Assembly (NCBI RefSeq): GCF_001402875.1
Contig: NZ_CP012946.1
Span: forward strand, 2,520,001 to 2,584,000
Length of the DNA: 64,000 nucleotides
Reading direction: 5' to 3'
DNA from: Blastochloris viridis
GTDB lineage: Bacteria > Pseudomonadota > Alphaproteobacteria > Rhizobiales > Xanthobacteraceae
Every line of letters begins with the position of its first letter. Positions within the stretch are counted from its first letter, which is position 1. Below are positions 25,678 to 36,954 of the stretch, piece after piece. Below the pieces are notes generated by a model that saw only the letters and a program-made list of their open reading frames with translations, searched no databases and was not told the DNA's origin. A program made the position numbers and the translations under genes.

Positions 25678-27270
25678 TTACGGCTTCGGTGCGGCCACAT
25701 TCTTGATCTTGGGGTGGTTGGTGACGTCGTATCTGATGTCGAACCCGTTGCGCATGGCGTAGGCGATGCTCTGGACGTGCAACGGTACATAGACGGTGTC
25801 CTCGCGTAACTGCTGCCAGATCGCGACCATGGCGGCTTTGCGCCGGTCGCGGTCGACCTCGGTGCCCAGCGCCGCGATCCGATTATCGATGTCGGGATTG
25901 GAATAGCCGGCGACGTTCCAGGCACCGTCGGTCGCGGTGCGAGTGCGATAGAGGTTGGTGAAGACGTAGGAACTGTCAAAGGTGATGATGCCCCAGCCGA
26001 GCAGGAACAGGTCGCACTCGCCGCGATGCAGCGCCAGGAAATGGACACTGTGCGACTGCGTCACCAGCCGGGTGCGGATGCCGATGCGACGCAGCATGCC
26101 AACCACCGACTGGCAAATGCCTTCGTCATTGACGTAGCGGTCGTTGGTGCAGTGCAGGGTGACGGTGAAGCCGCGCTGATATCCCGCCTCGGCGAGAAGA
26201 CGTTTGGCCTTGGCCGGATCGAACGGCGGCGGCGCGCCGAGTTCGGCCGTCCAGCCCACGGTCAACGGAGTGGCGAGGATGCCGACCGGCAGCGCATGGC
26301 CGCGCATGGTGAGTTGGCGGATCGCCTCGCGGTTGATAGCGAGGTTGACCGCCTCGCGGACCCTCTGGTCGCCGAACGGGTTGCGCCCCTTGACGTCGGA
26401 TGACGCCAGTTCGGGCCGGCCGAGGTTGAAGCCGAGGAAGATCACCCGGTTTTCCGCGCCGATGTCGACCTTGATGCCTTTGGCGGCCTTGAGGCGCTCG
26501 ATGTCGTGCGCCGGCACGTCCTGCACGAAATCGACCTCGTTCGACAGCAGCGCCGCGATGCGGGTGGTGTGTTCGGGAATCGGCCGATAGACGATCTCGC
26601 TCACCGCCAGCGGCACCTCTCGCCGCCCCCAATACGCCTCGTTGCGCGTCAGCACGGTGCGCTCGCCCGGCTCGCGATGCGTCACCAGATAGGGCCCGGT
26701 GCCATTGGCGTGTCGGGTGGCGTAGGTCTCGCCGCCATCCTTCGGATTCTGCGGCTCGGCGACGCCGTGGGTCTCGGACCATCCCCGGTCGAGCATGAAC
26801 AAGGTGGAGAGGTTGTCGATCAGCAGCGCATCCGGGCTCGCGGTCTTGATGCGGACGGTGAGAACGTCAACCGCGATCACGGTTTCGATGCCGAGCAGCA
26901 CCGACCGCCAGTCGGAACCGGGCGCGCGGGCGCGCGCAAGCGAGAACACCACGTCCTCGGCGGTGAAAGCGCTGCCGTCGTGGAACCGGACATCCGGCCT
27001 GAGCTTGAACTCCCAGACCGTAGGATCGTCCGGCAGCACCTGCCAACTCACCGACAGCGCCGGCACAAGTACGCCGTCGCCGTCGCGGATCACCAGCGTC
27101 TCGTAGACCGAATGCAGCAGCGCGTTGTTGGCGCCGGTATTGCTGACGTGCGGGTCGAGGGTGGTGGCGTCCTGGGAGCGGGCCCAGCGCAGGGTGAGCG
27201 CGTCAGTGTCGGATGAAGCAGCGCAAACCATCGCCAGCGCTGCAATAAAAATAAGCGGTCCAAGCCGCAT
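25678..27270 (-). CDS. ABC transporter substrate-binding protein, peptide/nickel family (SBP_bac_5)
   Basis: A 530-aa periplasmic binding protein. The signal peptide is MRLGPLIFIAALAMVCAA. The body has the family landmarks: TLDPHVSNT near the N-terminus, WEFKLRPDVRFHDGSAFTAEDVVFS (about 95-120), GTGPYLV, and the C-terminal R.A..YS.P..D. The start at 27270 is chosen for the signal peptide; the open frame continues 30 codons upstream. No permease or ATPase genes are adjacent, so the ligand cannot be assigned; oligopeptides are the usual ligands. It is divergent from the M20 hydrolase gene, which would suit peptide or amide use. Confidence 0.85.
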   Translation of the reverse strand: MRLGPLIFIAALAMVCAASSDTDALTLRWARSQDATTLDPHVSNTGANNALLHSVYETLVIRDGDGVLVPALSVSWQVLPDDPTVWEFKLRPDVRFHDGSAFTAEDVVFSLARARAPGSDWRSVLLGIETVIAVDVLTVRIKTASPDALLIDNLSTLFMLDRGWSETHGVAEPQNPKDGGETYATRHANGTGPYLVTHREPGERTVLTRNEAYWGRREVPLAVSEIVYRPIPEHTTRIAALLSNEVDFVQDVPAHDIERLKAAKGIKVDIGAENRVIFLGFNLGRPELASSDVKGRNPFGDQRVREAVNLAINREAIRQLTMRGHALPVGILATPLTVGWTAELGAPPPFDPAKAKRLLAEAGYQRGFTVTLHCTNDRYVNDEGICQSVVGMLRRIGIRTRLVTQSHSVHFLALHRGECDLFLLGWGIITFDSSYVFTNLYRTRTATDGAWNVAGYSNPDIDNRIAALGTEVDRDRRKAAMVAIWQQLREDTVYVPLHVQSIAYAMRNGFDIRYDVTNHPKIKNVAAPKP

Positions 27271-27505
27271 TCCCCTGCCCCCAATCGAACACTTAAGTAA
27301 TGGTATTGGATAGCACGTCTCGACCTGAACGCTTTGGACCCAACACTTCGGGGGAATCAAAGGATAAGCCGTGTTTCAGGTCGTGTCACCTGCAGCACGC
27401 CCGGAACATGTTGACCGCGCCGCCGCACCAGCGTTCATTGAAGCGGTCCGCCCACAGTGCCACCCGATCGGTGGCCCACCCGTGCCCTCGGTCCATGAGG
27501 TTTCC

Positions 27506-28675
27506 ATGCCGGTCGTCAATCGCGTCGCGGCTCTGACGGAGGAGATTTCGGCGTGGCGCCGCGACCTTCACCAGCACCCCGAGCTACAGTACGACCTGCC
27601 GCGTACCGCCGCCTGCGTGCGCGACCGGCTGACCAGCTTCGGGGTCGATGACGTGGTGCCCGGCATCGGTCGCACCGGCGTGGTCGGCGTCATCCACGGC
27701 CGCCGCCGCGATTCCGGCCGGGTGGTGGCGCTGCGCGCCGACATGGATGCGTTGCCGATCGAGGAACTCACCGGCCTGCCCTACGCCTCGATCACGCCCG
27801 GCAAGATGCACGCGTGCGGCCACGACGGCCACACCGCCATGCTGCTCGGCGCTGCGAAGTATCTTGCCGAAACCCGCAATTTCAACGGCACTGCGGTGGT
27901 GATCTTCCAGCCGGCCGAGGAAGGCGGCGCCGGCGCCAAGGCGATGATCGACGACGGCCTGCTGGAGCGATTCGGCATCCAGGAAGTCTATGGCATGCAC
28001 AACATGCCGGGCCTGCCGCTCGGCAGCTTCGCGACGCGACCGGGGCCGCTGATGGCCTCCGCCGACCGGGTGTTCATCGACATCGAGGGCAAGGGCGGCC
28101 ACGCCGCCCATCCGCAGGCCACCGTCGACACCGTGCTGGTCGGCGCCGCCATCGTCCAGACACTGCAGTCGGTGGTGTCGCGCAACCTCGACCCGCTGGA
28201 ATCGGGCGTGGTGTCGATCACCATGTTCCAGGCCGGCTACACCGACAACGTGATCCCGCAGACCGCTCATCTGCGCGGCACCTCCCGCGCCCTCACCCAC
28301 GAGGTGCGCGACCTGCTGGAGACGCGCATTCGCCACATCGTCGAGGCAACCGCGACGATCTACGGCGCCACCGCCCGCACCGACTACCGGCGGGACTATC
28401 CGGTGCTGCGCAATCATCCCCGCGAGACCGAATACGCGGTGGCGGTCGCGCGCGAGGTCGCCGGTCCCGATCAGGTCGCAGCCAATTTCACCCCGGTGAT
28501 GTGGGGCGAGGATTTCGCCTTCATGCTGGAGCGGCGGCCGGGGGCGCTGATCTTTGCCGGCAATGGCGAGCACTCCGCCGGCCTCCACCACCCCGCCTAC
28601 GATTTCAACGACCAGCTCATCCCGGCCGGGGCGTCCTACTGGGTACGTCTGGTCGAAACCCGAATGCCGGCATGA
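27506..28675 (+). CDS. M20 family amidohydrolase
   Basis: A 389-aa zinc amidohydrolase of the M20D group (hippurate, N-acyl-amino acid or indole-acetyl-amino acid hydrolases). Motifs are WRRDLHQHPELQYD at the N-terminus, ALRADMDALPIEE, the metal site MHACGHDGHTAMLLG with PAEEGGAGAKAM, and a final conserved histidine in GLHHPAYDFND. The start at 27506 (MPVVNRVAAL) suits the family; the frame is open 45 codons further. It probably acts in the cytoplasm (no signal peptide). The substrate is not predictable from sequence. It converges with the TusA-like gene 2 bases later. Confidence 0.9.
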   Translation: MPVVNRVAALTEEISAWRRDLHQHPELQYDLPRTAACVRDRLTSFGVDDVVPGIGRTGVVGVIHGRRRDSGRVVALRADMDALPIEELTGLPYASITPGKMHACGHDGHTAMLLGAAKYLAETRNFNGTAVVIFQPAEEGGAGAKAMIDDGLLERFGIQEVYGMHNMPGLPLGSFATRPGPLMASADRVFIDIEGKGGHAAHPQATVDTVLVGAAIVQTLQSVVSRNLDPLESGVVSITMFQAGYTDNVIPQTAHLRGTSRALTHEVRDLLETRIRHIVEATATIYGATARTDYRRDYPVLRNHPRETEYAVAVAREVAGPDQVAANFTPVMWGEDFAFMLERRPGALIFAGNGEHSAGLHHPAYDFNDQLIPAGASYWVRLVETRMPA

Positions 28676-28677
28676 TC

Positions 28678-28905
28678 TCAACGGTGGCGGATGGTGAAGA
28701 CATGCACCGCACCGTCCCGCTGATGGCCTTCGAGTGCGTGCCCGGTTTCGTGGCAGAGGTGGGGGATGTCGATCACGGACATCGGGTCGGTACAGCGCAC
28801 CTCCAGCACGCCGCCAGGGGCGATCTTCTCGAGCGCCTTGCGGGTCTTGAGCACGGGCAGCGGGCACTTCAGGCCCTCGAGGTCAAGCACGGTGGCGACG
28901 GTCAT
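28678..28905 (-). CDS. TusA/SirA family sulfur-carrier protein
   Basis: A 75-aa protein with the family signature [19 protein letters not shown], in which Cys14 of the CPxP motif is the persulfide-carrying residue. The TusA fold is completed by the [21 protein letters not shown] segment. Proteins of this group move sulfur for tRNA thiolation, molybdenum cofactor or sulfur oxidation; the His/Cys-containing PHLC variant is common in the YedF/TusA-like subgroup. It is divergent from cysA 86 bases away, which hints at sulfur metabolism. Confidence 0.9.
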   Translation of the reverse strand: MTVATVLDLEGLKCPLPVLKTRKALEKIAPGGVLEVRCTDPMSVIDIPHLCHETGHALEGHQRDGAVHVFTIRHR

Positions 28906-28991
28906 GGCGGTGTTTTAGCGGGCTTCGTCCTGCCGGCAAATGGCCCCGCCCCCCCTCGCCCGGCGCCCTAACCCTGGATAGGCTTGCTCGC

Positions 28992-30044
28992 GTGGACATC
29001 CGGGCCGAAGGCATCAGCAAATTTTACGGGGATGCCGCCGCGCTGGCGGACGTTAGCGTGAGCGTGCGCGCCGGCGAACTGGTGGCACTGCTGGGGCCGT
29101 CCGGTTCCGGCAAGACCACGCTGCTGCGCATCGTCGCCGGGCTCGAGCACGCCGACGCCGGCCATATCTTTCTCGGCGGCGAGGATGCCACCGCCGTGCC
29201 GGTGCAGGCTCGCGGCGTCGGCTTCGTATTCCAGCACTACGCGCTGTTTCAGCATCTCACCGTGATCGACAACATCGCCTATGGCCTCAAGGTGCGGCCG
29301 CGCCGGCTGCGGCCTTCCCGCGCGGCCATCCGCGCCCGGGTGACGGAACTGCTCGAACTGGTGCAGTTGCCGGGCATCGAGAAGCGCTATCCCTCGCAGC
29401 TCTCCGGCGGCCAGCGCCAGCGGGTGGCGCTGGCACGGGCGCTGGCGATCGAGCCCAAGGTACTGCTGCTCGACGAACCGTTCGGCGCGCTCGACGCCAA
29501 GGTGCGGCGGGACCTCCGCCACTGGCTGCGCGACCTCCAAGAAAAGACCGGGCACACCGCGCTATTCGTCACCCACGACCAGGACGAGGCGCTGGAGATC
29601 GCCGACCGCGTCGCCATCCTCAACCACGGCCGGCTGGAGCAGATCGGCACGCCGGACGAGGTGTACGAGCAGCCGGTGACCGGGTTCGTCGCCGGCTTCA
29701 TCGGCGAGGCGGTGCGGCTGCCGGTGGCGGCATCCGGCGGGGTGCTGCGAATCGGCCCGCACCGGCTGGCGCTCGCGCCCGGCCAAGTGGTGCCCGGCCA
29801 AGTGGCGGACGGCGCGGCCGCGCTCTATCTGCGGCCGCGCGACCTAATGCTGGCCGAGGGCGGGAGCAACACGCTCCCAGCCGAGGTTGCCGCGGTGCGG
29901 CGGGCGGGGCCGAGCCGGCGGGCAATGCTTCGGTTCGGCGGCGGCCTGCCACTGGTGGAGATGGAGCTGCCGCCCGACGCCGCGCTCGCCAAGGGCGATA
30001 CCGTCCGGGTGGCGTTCGCCCGGTTGCGCCTGTTTGGCGCCTGA
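28992..30044 (+). CDS. cysA: Sulfate/thiosulfate-type ABC transporter ATPase
   Basis: A 350-aa ATP-binding subunit. Walker A is GPSGSGKTT, the Q-loop region [14 protein letters not shown], the signature [15 protein letters not shown], Walker [13 protein letters not shown], and the switch His is in [15 protein letters not shown]. The C-terminal 110 residues form a TOBE-type regulatory domain. The [23 protein letters not shown] pattern is that of CysA. The permease genes cysT and cysW and the binding protein are not adjacent, so it is an orphan here or works with permeases encoded elsewhere. Other MalK-like importers are possible clients. Confidence 0.82.
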   Translation: MDIRAEGISKFYGDAAALADVSVSVRAGELVALLGPSGSGKTTLLRIVAGLEHADAGHIFLGGEDATAVPVQARGVGFVFQHYALFQHLTVIDNIAYGLKVRPRRLRPSRAAIRARVTELLELVQLPGIEKRYPSQLSGGQRQRVALARALAIEPKVLLLDEPFGALDAKVRRDLRHWLRDLQEKTGHTALFVTHDQDEALEIADRVAILNHGRLEQIGTPDEVYEQPVTGFVAGFIGEAVRLPVAASGGVLRIGPHRLALAPGQVVPGQVADGAAALYLRPRDLMLAEGGSNTLPAEVAAVRRAGPSRRAMLRFGGGLPLVEMELPPDAALAKGDTVRVAFARLRLFGA

Positions 30045-30056
30045 GCGGCCTATCAA

Positions 30057-30082
30057 CAATCCGGCCGGACCGGCCGGATTCG
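30057..30082. terminator. Bidirectional hairpin between cysA and a small gene
   Basis: AATCCGGCCGG-ACCGGCCGGATT is a strong stem between the convergent ends of cysA (30044) and the 73-aa gene (30085). T/A runs are short. Confidence 0.7.
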
Positions 30083-30084
30083 TC

Positions 30085-30306
30085 TCAGTTGTACGCCGCT
30101 TCCGGGCGGCGGCCGACCCGCCGCTCGCGGGTCAAGGCCATCGCAGCCTGCTGGGCGGCACGGGGGTTGGCGAAGGAGCGCTGCTCGAGAGCGCCATAGG
30201 CCTGGAGCGACGCAAAGAACCGGAACGCCCGGTTCTCGTCCGGAACGACGATTCCGACCGTCTCGTCGTCGATTTCGATCACGAAGGCACCAGTGGAGGC
30301 GGTCAT
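30085..30306 (-). CDS. Small conserved protein of unknown function (73 aa)
   Basis: I do not recognise a named family. The 73-aa protein is MTASTGAFVIEIDDETVGIV at the N-terminus, then PDENRAFRFFASLQAYGALEQ and a basic C-terminus (TRERRVGRRPEAAYN). The start at 30306 is set by AGGAG 8 bases upstream; the longer open frame continues without a start signal. The mix of a short beta-type segment and an amphipathic helix resembles small soluble proteins common in Bradyrhizobium relatives. No signal peptide, membrane segment or metal motif is seen. Confidence 0.65.
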   Translation of the reverse strand: MTASTGAFVIEIDDETVGIVVPDENRAFRFFASLQAYGALEQRSFANPRAAQQAAMALTRERRVGRRPEAAYN

Positions 30307-30805
30307 GAAGGGCTCCTGCCGCTTGGACGGCGTAGATCGGCAAACCAAAGTTATCGACACAGCGCAGCTTCCAGGGGTTCGGCGCGACACGGTCTCCAAG
30401 TCGCAGCCGGCTGACGGAAGAGCAGGAAAACCCCAGGTCTCAGGCGTTACACCACGATAGATGCAAAAGAAACAGTTTCCATTCTGCCCATCCGGTGGCC
30501 GGCTGGCGGCGTGCGAGTTGCGAGCCGGCCCGCGCGGTGCGGCGCAAGCTCGTGACCCCACGCCGGCCGTGCCGGTTGTTGTCGGCTGTGCTGCGCGGTC
30601 CCTGTAGACGGCGAATCTGACGGCCGGATCGCAGCGCGATGACGGTTCGACTTTTCCTGTGCCTGGCCCGGCCCAGTGGCGGCGACGGGCTGCCATGGCG
30701 ATTTGGCGGCTGGACACCCAAGCCGGGCATGACCACAGTGCCGGCCGTTTTGCCCAGTCGGTGGAGGTGTCGTCGCGTCGTCAAGTGCGGCGGCTAAATA
30801 CTCGT
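30307..30805. other. Intergenic region, 499 bases
   Basis: It separates the divergent 73-aa gene and the MFS gene and must hold both promoters. Short open frames on the - strand have no ribosome site and atypical composition. No repeat, RNA gene or operator was recognised. Confidence 0.3.
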
Positions 30806-31993
30806 ATGTCCTTTTTCAGCTTCGCTTTCCCCTCGTCCACCCTCGAAACCGACTCCGGCCGAACCCTGTCGATCGCAGCCGCCATCGCGGCGGTGGCCGT
30901 GGTCGGCTTCGGCCTCAGCCTGTCGATTCCGCTGCTCACCTTCGAGCTGGAGCGCCGCGGCATCTCCTCGACCTGGATCGGCATCAACACCGCCACCGCC
31001 GGCATTGCCAACATCCTGGTGGCGCCGATGGTGCCGCGCCTGCTGCGCCAGCTCGGCGTCGTCACGCTGCTGCTGGCCGCCGGCGTGGTGGGCGCGGCCT
31101 CGCTGCTGGCGTTCAAGCTGGCCGACCCGTTCTGGCTGTGGTTCCCGCTGCGCTTCCTCGCCGGCGGCGCGCTGTGCGTGGTGTTCGTGGTGTCGGAGTT
31201 CTGGATCAACGCGGTGGCGCCCGAGCGCCGGCGTGGGCTGGTGATGGGCATCTACGCCACCACGCTGGCGTTCGGCTTCGCCGGCGGGCCGGGCCTGCTC
31301 GCGCTGATCGGCACCACCGGCTGGCTGCCGTTCCTGCTCGGCGCCGGCATCATCCTGTTGGCGCTGCTGCCGGTGGTGGCGGCCGCCCGCCTGGTGCCGG
31401 TGCTGGAGGCGACCTCCGAGCACGGCATCGGCCGCTTCGTCCTGATCGCGCCAACCGCCACCCTGGCGGCGCTGGTGTTCGGCGCGGTCGAGACCGGCTC
31501 GATGAGCTTTCTGCCTTTGCTCGGGCTCCGGCTCGGCATGGACGAGACCATGGCGGCGCTGCTGCTCTCCACCGCCATGCTGGGCAATGTCGCATTCCAG
31601 ATCCCGCTCGGCTTGCTATCGGATCGCACCGACCGCCGGCTGGTGCTGGCCGGCTGCGGCGCGGTCGGCACGCTCGGCGCCCTGGCGATGATGGCGGTGC
31701 CGCCGGGTCCCGCATTCCTGGCGCTGGTGTTCGTGTGGGGCGGCATCGTCGCCGCGCTCTATACCGTGGGGCTGGCCCACCTCGGCTCGCGCTATCGCGG
31801 CGCCGACCTCGCCGCCGCCAACGCCGCCTTCATCATGCTCTATTCGGTCGGCTTCACCCTCGGCCCGCCCGGGCTGGGCGCGGCGATGGACACCTGGAAC
31901 CCGTGGGGCTTCCCGGTGACGGTCGCGGTCTGCCTCGGGCTCTACACCGCGGTGGTGGCCGGCCGCCTGCTGCTCCGCCCCGAGCGAGCCTAG
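30806..31993 (+). CDS. MFS transporter
   Basis: A 395-aa integral membrane protein with about twelve hydrophobic segments in two six-helix halves. The first half has the MFS loop pattern PMVPRLLRQLG between TM2 and TM3 and the FLAGGALCVVFVVSEFWINAVAPERRRG stretch. The second half repeats it with GLLSDRTDRRLVL (the DRxxRR loop). The general layout is that of YcaD-like permeases, for which substrates are unknown. The start at 30806 (MSFFSFAFPSS) is the first that gives a proper cytoplasmic N-terminus; the frame is open upstream without support. Confidence 0.87.
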   Translation: MSFFSFAFPSSTLETDSGRTLSIAAAIAAVAVVGFGLSLSIPLLTFELERRGISSTWIGINTATAGIANILVAPMVPRLLRQLGVVTLLLAAGVVGAASLLAFKLADPFWLWFPLRFLAGGALCVVFVVSEFWINAVAPERRRGLVMGIYATTLAFGFAGGPGLLALIGTTGWLPFLLGAGIILLALLPVVAAARLVPVLEATSEHGIGRFVLIAPTATLAALVFGAVETGSMSFLPLLGLRLGMDETMAALLLSTAMLGNVAFQIPLGLLSDRTDRRLVLAGCGAVGTLGALAMMAVPPGPAFLALVFVWGGIVAALYTVGLAHLGSRYRGADLAAANAAFIMLYSVGFTLGPPGLGAAMDTWNPWGFPVTVAVCLGLYTAVVAGRLLLRPERA

Positions 31994-32096
31994 AGCATTT
32001 TCCGCACAAGTGGGTTCCGGTTGTGCGAAAGAAAATGCGAAATTACAAAGACCTAGAGCATCTGACCTGATGCAGTCAGGTCGGATGATGCTCTAG
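31992..32096. repeat. Pair of Hyphomicrobiales-type intergenic palindromes
   Basis: Two adjacent stem-loops follow the MFS stop. At 31993-32036, GCATTTTCCGCACAA...TTGTGCGAAAGAAAATGC. At 32053-32096, CTAGAGCATC-GACCTGA...TCAGGTCGGATGATGCTCTAG. Elements starting AGAGCATTTTCCG are widespread in rhizobial relatives. They may double as a terminator for the MFS gene. Confidence 0.75.
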
Positions 32097-32196
32097 CAAA
32101 TCGGCAGATCCGGTCGAATCGAGCGGATGGTCCCGGAGCTCGTTCGATCGGGTTTTCGCTTTTGCGGAAAACGCGCAGTGACAACGGACCGGGCGA

Positions 32197-34014
<1,818 letters not shown>

Positions 34015-34615
34015 GGGTCAGTCCCTAATGCGGTAACGGCGACCGGCGGTGGCGGCGCCGGCATCAACGAAAGTCAGCATGGCGAGGGAGGCATCTCGCA
34101 AGCATGGTGGCAAGCGTGGTTGGTCGCGCGGTGATAGCGGCCCGGCGAGGATTTCGCAAAGGCACGTTCTCGTTTGGCCCCTCGTCGAGCGGCGTCGAGC
34201 GGCTTCATTGCACCGAAGATCCTGCGTCGAACAATGAACTTTAAAGAATAGGTTTCCTCACCTCACGACGTGATTTCGCGGAAACTGACTTACCGAGCGC
34301 ACACGCCAAGCGTGTGCCCGGCTACCACTTCTCCGCCGCAGAAAAAGCTATTTTTTGTCATGGAAATCCCATTTTTATGCCAAATTTACGCCATTATACG
34401 AATCCAGGGTTACGGTTACGCGTAAGACTATGGGCTTATGGTTGAATTTCCGCGGGCCCCAAGCCCTGACGCAAGCGTCGCCGTTCGCCGCATTACGCCC
34501 AAATAAATGCCACTTTAGGTCAAACTCATTCAACTCAAGCGGGATAGTGCAGATGAATGGTCTTCAGCGTCCCGTTCGATGCCGCAAGAACAACTCTGCG
34601 GGCTTGGGTATTCCG
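34015..34615. other. Intergenic region with hairpin at 34299-34317
   Basis: About 600 bases, AT-richer than the surroundings near 34220-34420. GCACACGC-CAA-GCGTGTGC (34299-34317) is a perfect 8-bp stem. It should contain the divergent promoters of the ABC-F gene and the TAXI gene; no clear -35/-10 pair stands out. Confidence 0.35.
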
Positions 34616-35782
34616 ATGATCGAAGACTTGCATCGAGTAGGCGGACGATATCGTTGGTTTGGCATTCTGGCGGCGGCGCTGGCCGCTGCCGTCCTCGCCA
34701 TTGCGCCTGCGTCGGGGCAGAGCCGCAGTCACCGTTCCGAGGCCTCGCTCGCCAGCCTGAGCGAGCAGATAAACGCCAACACCATCGCCATCATCTCCGG
34801 CAACCTCAACGCCACCTACCTGTCGATCGCCTCTGACCTCTCCGCCGTGCTCGATGACGGCGACGCCTTCCGCGTACTGCCAATGGTCGGAAAGGGCGGC
34901 GGCCAGAACATCCGCGACGTGCGCTTCCTCAAGGGGGTCGATCTCGGCATCACCCAGTCGAACCTGCTCGGCTATTATCAGCGCACCAACGAGATCGGCC
35001 GCGTCGACGACAAGGTCAGCTACCTCGCCAAGCTCTTCAACGAGGAAATGCACGTGGTGGTGCGGGCCGATTCCGGCATCACTTCGCTGGTCGAGCTTGA
35101 CGGCAAGCGGGTCAATTTCAGCGACGTCGGCAGTGGCACCCAGTTCACCACGCGCGATTTTTTCCAGCGTCTCGGCATCGAGCCGGTCGAGGTCAATACA
35201 GGTCAGGCCGACGCCTTCGAGAAGCTGAAGACTGGCGAGATCGCCGCCAGCATCCTGATCGCCGGCAAGCCGACTGGATCGATGTCCAAAATCCGCGCCG
35301 AGGACGGCTTCCGCTTCTTGCCGGTGACCTTCAGCAAGCCGCTGCAGACCGACTACCTGCCCGCCACCCTCACCAGCCAGGACTATCCCAATATGATCCC
35401 GCCAGGCGCCGAGATCGAGACGGTGGCGGTGGGCGCGGTGCTGTTCGCGTACAACTGGCCGAAGAACACCGACCGCTATCGCCGCATCGAGAGCTTCATC
35501 GAGCACTTCTTCCCGCGGATCGCCGAGTTCCAGAAGCCGCCGCGCCACCCCAAATGGCGCGAGACCAACCTCGCCGCGGTGGTACCGGGTTGGACGCGTT
35601 TTCCGGCGGCTGAGGACTGGCTGCAGCGCAATACGCCTCCGCAACTCACGCGCGATACCTCGCGCGAGCAGTTCGAGCGCTTCCTTGCCAGCCGCAAGGC
35701 CGCCTCGGGAGACGCGCCGACCGACCGCGAACGCCTGTTTGAAGAGTTCCTGCGCTGGAACGGGACGCGCGAACGCCGCTGA
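34616..35782 (+). CDS. TAXI family TRAP-type solute-binding protein
   Basis: A 388-aa exported protein. A signal sequence (RYRWFGILAAALAAAVLAIAPASGQS) is followed by the TAXI pattern: NTIAIISGNLNATYLSIASDL, then DVRFLKGVDLGITQSNLL, LVELDGKRVNFSDVGSGTQFTTRDFF, and EKLKTGEIAASILIAGKPT. TAXI proteins bind dicarboxylates or amino acids and normally feed a fused DctQM permease; none is in the window. ATG 34553 in the same frame is an alternative start (21 more residues). The Sel1-repeat gene follows 100 bases later in the same direction. The pair may act in envelope signalling instead of transport. Confidence 0.82.
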   Translation: MIEDLHRVGGRYRWFGILAAALAAAVLAIAPASGQSRSHRSEASLASLSEQINANTIAIISGNLNATYLSIASDLSAVLDDGDAFRVLPMVGKGGGQNIRDVRFLKGVDLGITQSNLLGYYQRTNEIGRVDDKVSYLAKLFNEEMHVVVRADSGITSLVELDGKRVNFSDVGSGTQFTTRDFFQRLGIEPVEVNTGQADAFEKLKTGEIAASILIAGKPTGSMSKIRAEDGFRFLPVTFSKPLQTDYLPATLTSQDYPNMIPPGAEIETVAVGAVLFAYNWPKNTDRYRRIESFIEHFFPRIAEFQKPPRHPKWRETNLAAVVPGWTRFPAAEDWLQRNTPPQLTRDTSREQFERFLASRKAASGDAPTDRERLFEEFLRWNGTRERR

Positions 35783-35884
35783 CCGGAAGGGAAAGACCGT
35801 TGTTCATCGCCGCTAATGCTCAGACGGGGAGACATTCGGATCACGCCATGACCGTGAAGCACAGGATGTTGTGGAAGAGTAACC

Positions 35885-36829
35885 GTGAGTGCCATGAGCA
35901 ACGACGATGACTTCGACGAGCGGCTGAAATACGCCCCGCCCTGGGCGCGGCAGGCGGCCGCCCGCCCCCCCGCCGAGCCGTACGATGATCATCCGGTCGA
36001 TCTCGACCAGCATCGCCGCCGCGCGAATGCCTTTGACGGCGACGTCGCGCTGCGCGAGATGCGGGAGCGCTTGGCGCTCGATCCCGCCGCCATCCCGGGG
36101 CCACCTCTGAGGGTCCCAACGGCGCGGCCCTGGCGCACGGCCGTGCGTGTCTCCGTGGTCTCGACAATCGTCGCGGCCTCCGGCTTCGGTGCCTATCTGC
36201 TGGCGTCCACGTTCCTGAAGCCATCGTCCGCGGTCGCCCCGCCATCAATCGGCAAAGCGCCCGCGGCCGACGCCCGTCCTGCGGTGAAATCCGACCGCGG
36301 GGTGATCACGGCACTGGCGGTCGACGCCAGTTCGCCCCGCGTCGCTGCCCCGGCCGAGCCGACTCCGCCGCCGGGCGCGGGACAACCGGCCCCACCGGCG
36401 ATGCCAGTGACCGCCCCTGCGGCACCGCCCCCAGTGACGGTGGCGGTCGCGCCCAATCCGACGGCGCCTTCGACGCTATCGGCCACTCCGGTGCCGGACC
36501 ACGCCGCGCCTGAGCCAATTGTTGCCGCGCCGCCGGGCCCGCCGCTCGACCGCGAGGAGATTGCCACGCTGCTCGCACGCGGCCGCGGCTTCATTGCCAA
36601 TGGAGACATCGCCGCGGCGCGGCTGTTGCTGCGGCGGGCGGCCGACGCCGGCGACGCCTCGGCTGCGCTGATGCTGGGCTCCACCTTCGACCCCACCACG
36701 CTGCGTCCGCTCAAGGTGATCGGCACCGCGCCGGACGTCGAGCAGGCGCGCAAATGGTACAGGCGCGCCGCGGAGCTCGGCTCCGCCGAAGCTGGCCGTC
36801 GGCTCGACGAACTGTCGCGAGGACGTTGA
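35885..36829 (+). CDS. Single-pass membrane protein with Sel1-type repeats
   Basis: A 314-aa protein. An acidic, Pro-rich cytoplasmic part (1-80) is followed by one transmembrane helix (about 88-110, VRVSVVSTIVAASGFGAYLL), then a Pro/Ala-rich linker (about 115-225). The C-terminal domain has the Sel1/TPR-like pattern ARGRGFIANGDIAAARLLLRRAADAGDASAALMLGSTFDP and ARKWYRRAAELGSAEAGRRLDEL. The repeats should mediate protein contacts in the periplasm. GTG 35885 is used because GGAAGAG lies just upstream; ATG 35894 is possible. It is probably co-transcribed with the TAXI protein gene. No enzymatic function is visible. Confidence 0.78.
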   Translation: MSAMSNDDDFDERLKYAPPWARQAAARPPAEPYDDHPVDLDQHRRRANAFDGDVALREMRERLALDPAAIPGPPLRVPTARPWRTAVRVSVVSTIVAASGFGAYLLASTFLKPSSAVAPPSIGKAPAADARPAVKSDRGVITALAVDASSPRVAAPAEPTPPPGAGQPAPPAMPVTAPAAPPPVTVAVAPNPTAPSTLSATPVPDHAAPEPIVAAPPGPPLDREEIATLLARGRGFIANGDIAAARLLLRRAADAGDASAALMLGSTFDPTTLRPLKVIGTAPDVEQARKWYRRAAELGSAEAGRRLDELSRGR

Positions 36830-36888
36830 ACGCCGGCACTGAACGTCAGCGTTGACCGCCGTCAAGCCGCCGGTCTGGCGCCGGATCA

Positions 36889-36954
36889 GCGTCCTTGAGC
36901 AGCGGCGGGCGGCCGAAGGTAAGGCCGATATTGCGGAGTTCGCGCAGCGGCGGC
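36889..36954 (-). pseudogene. Remnant of an ABC-F gene 5' end
   Basis: About 57 of 65 bases match the 5' coding end of the ABC-F gene (33944-34008) in the same orientation. Read on the - strand it would encode ELRNIGLTFGRPPLLKDA, then a stop codon follows a few residues later, with no ABC domain. It is a decayed fragment from a duplication or a lost paralogue. The rest of the spacer 36830-37232 shows nothing recognisable. Confidence 0.7.
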
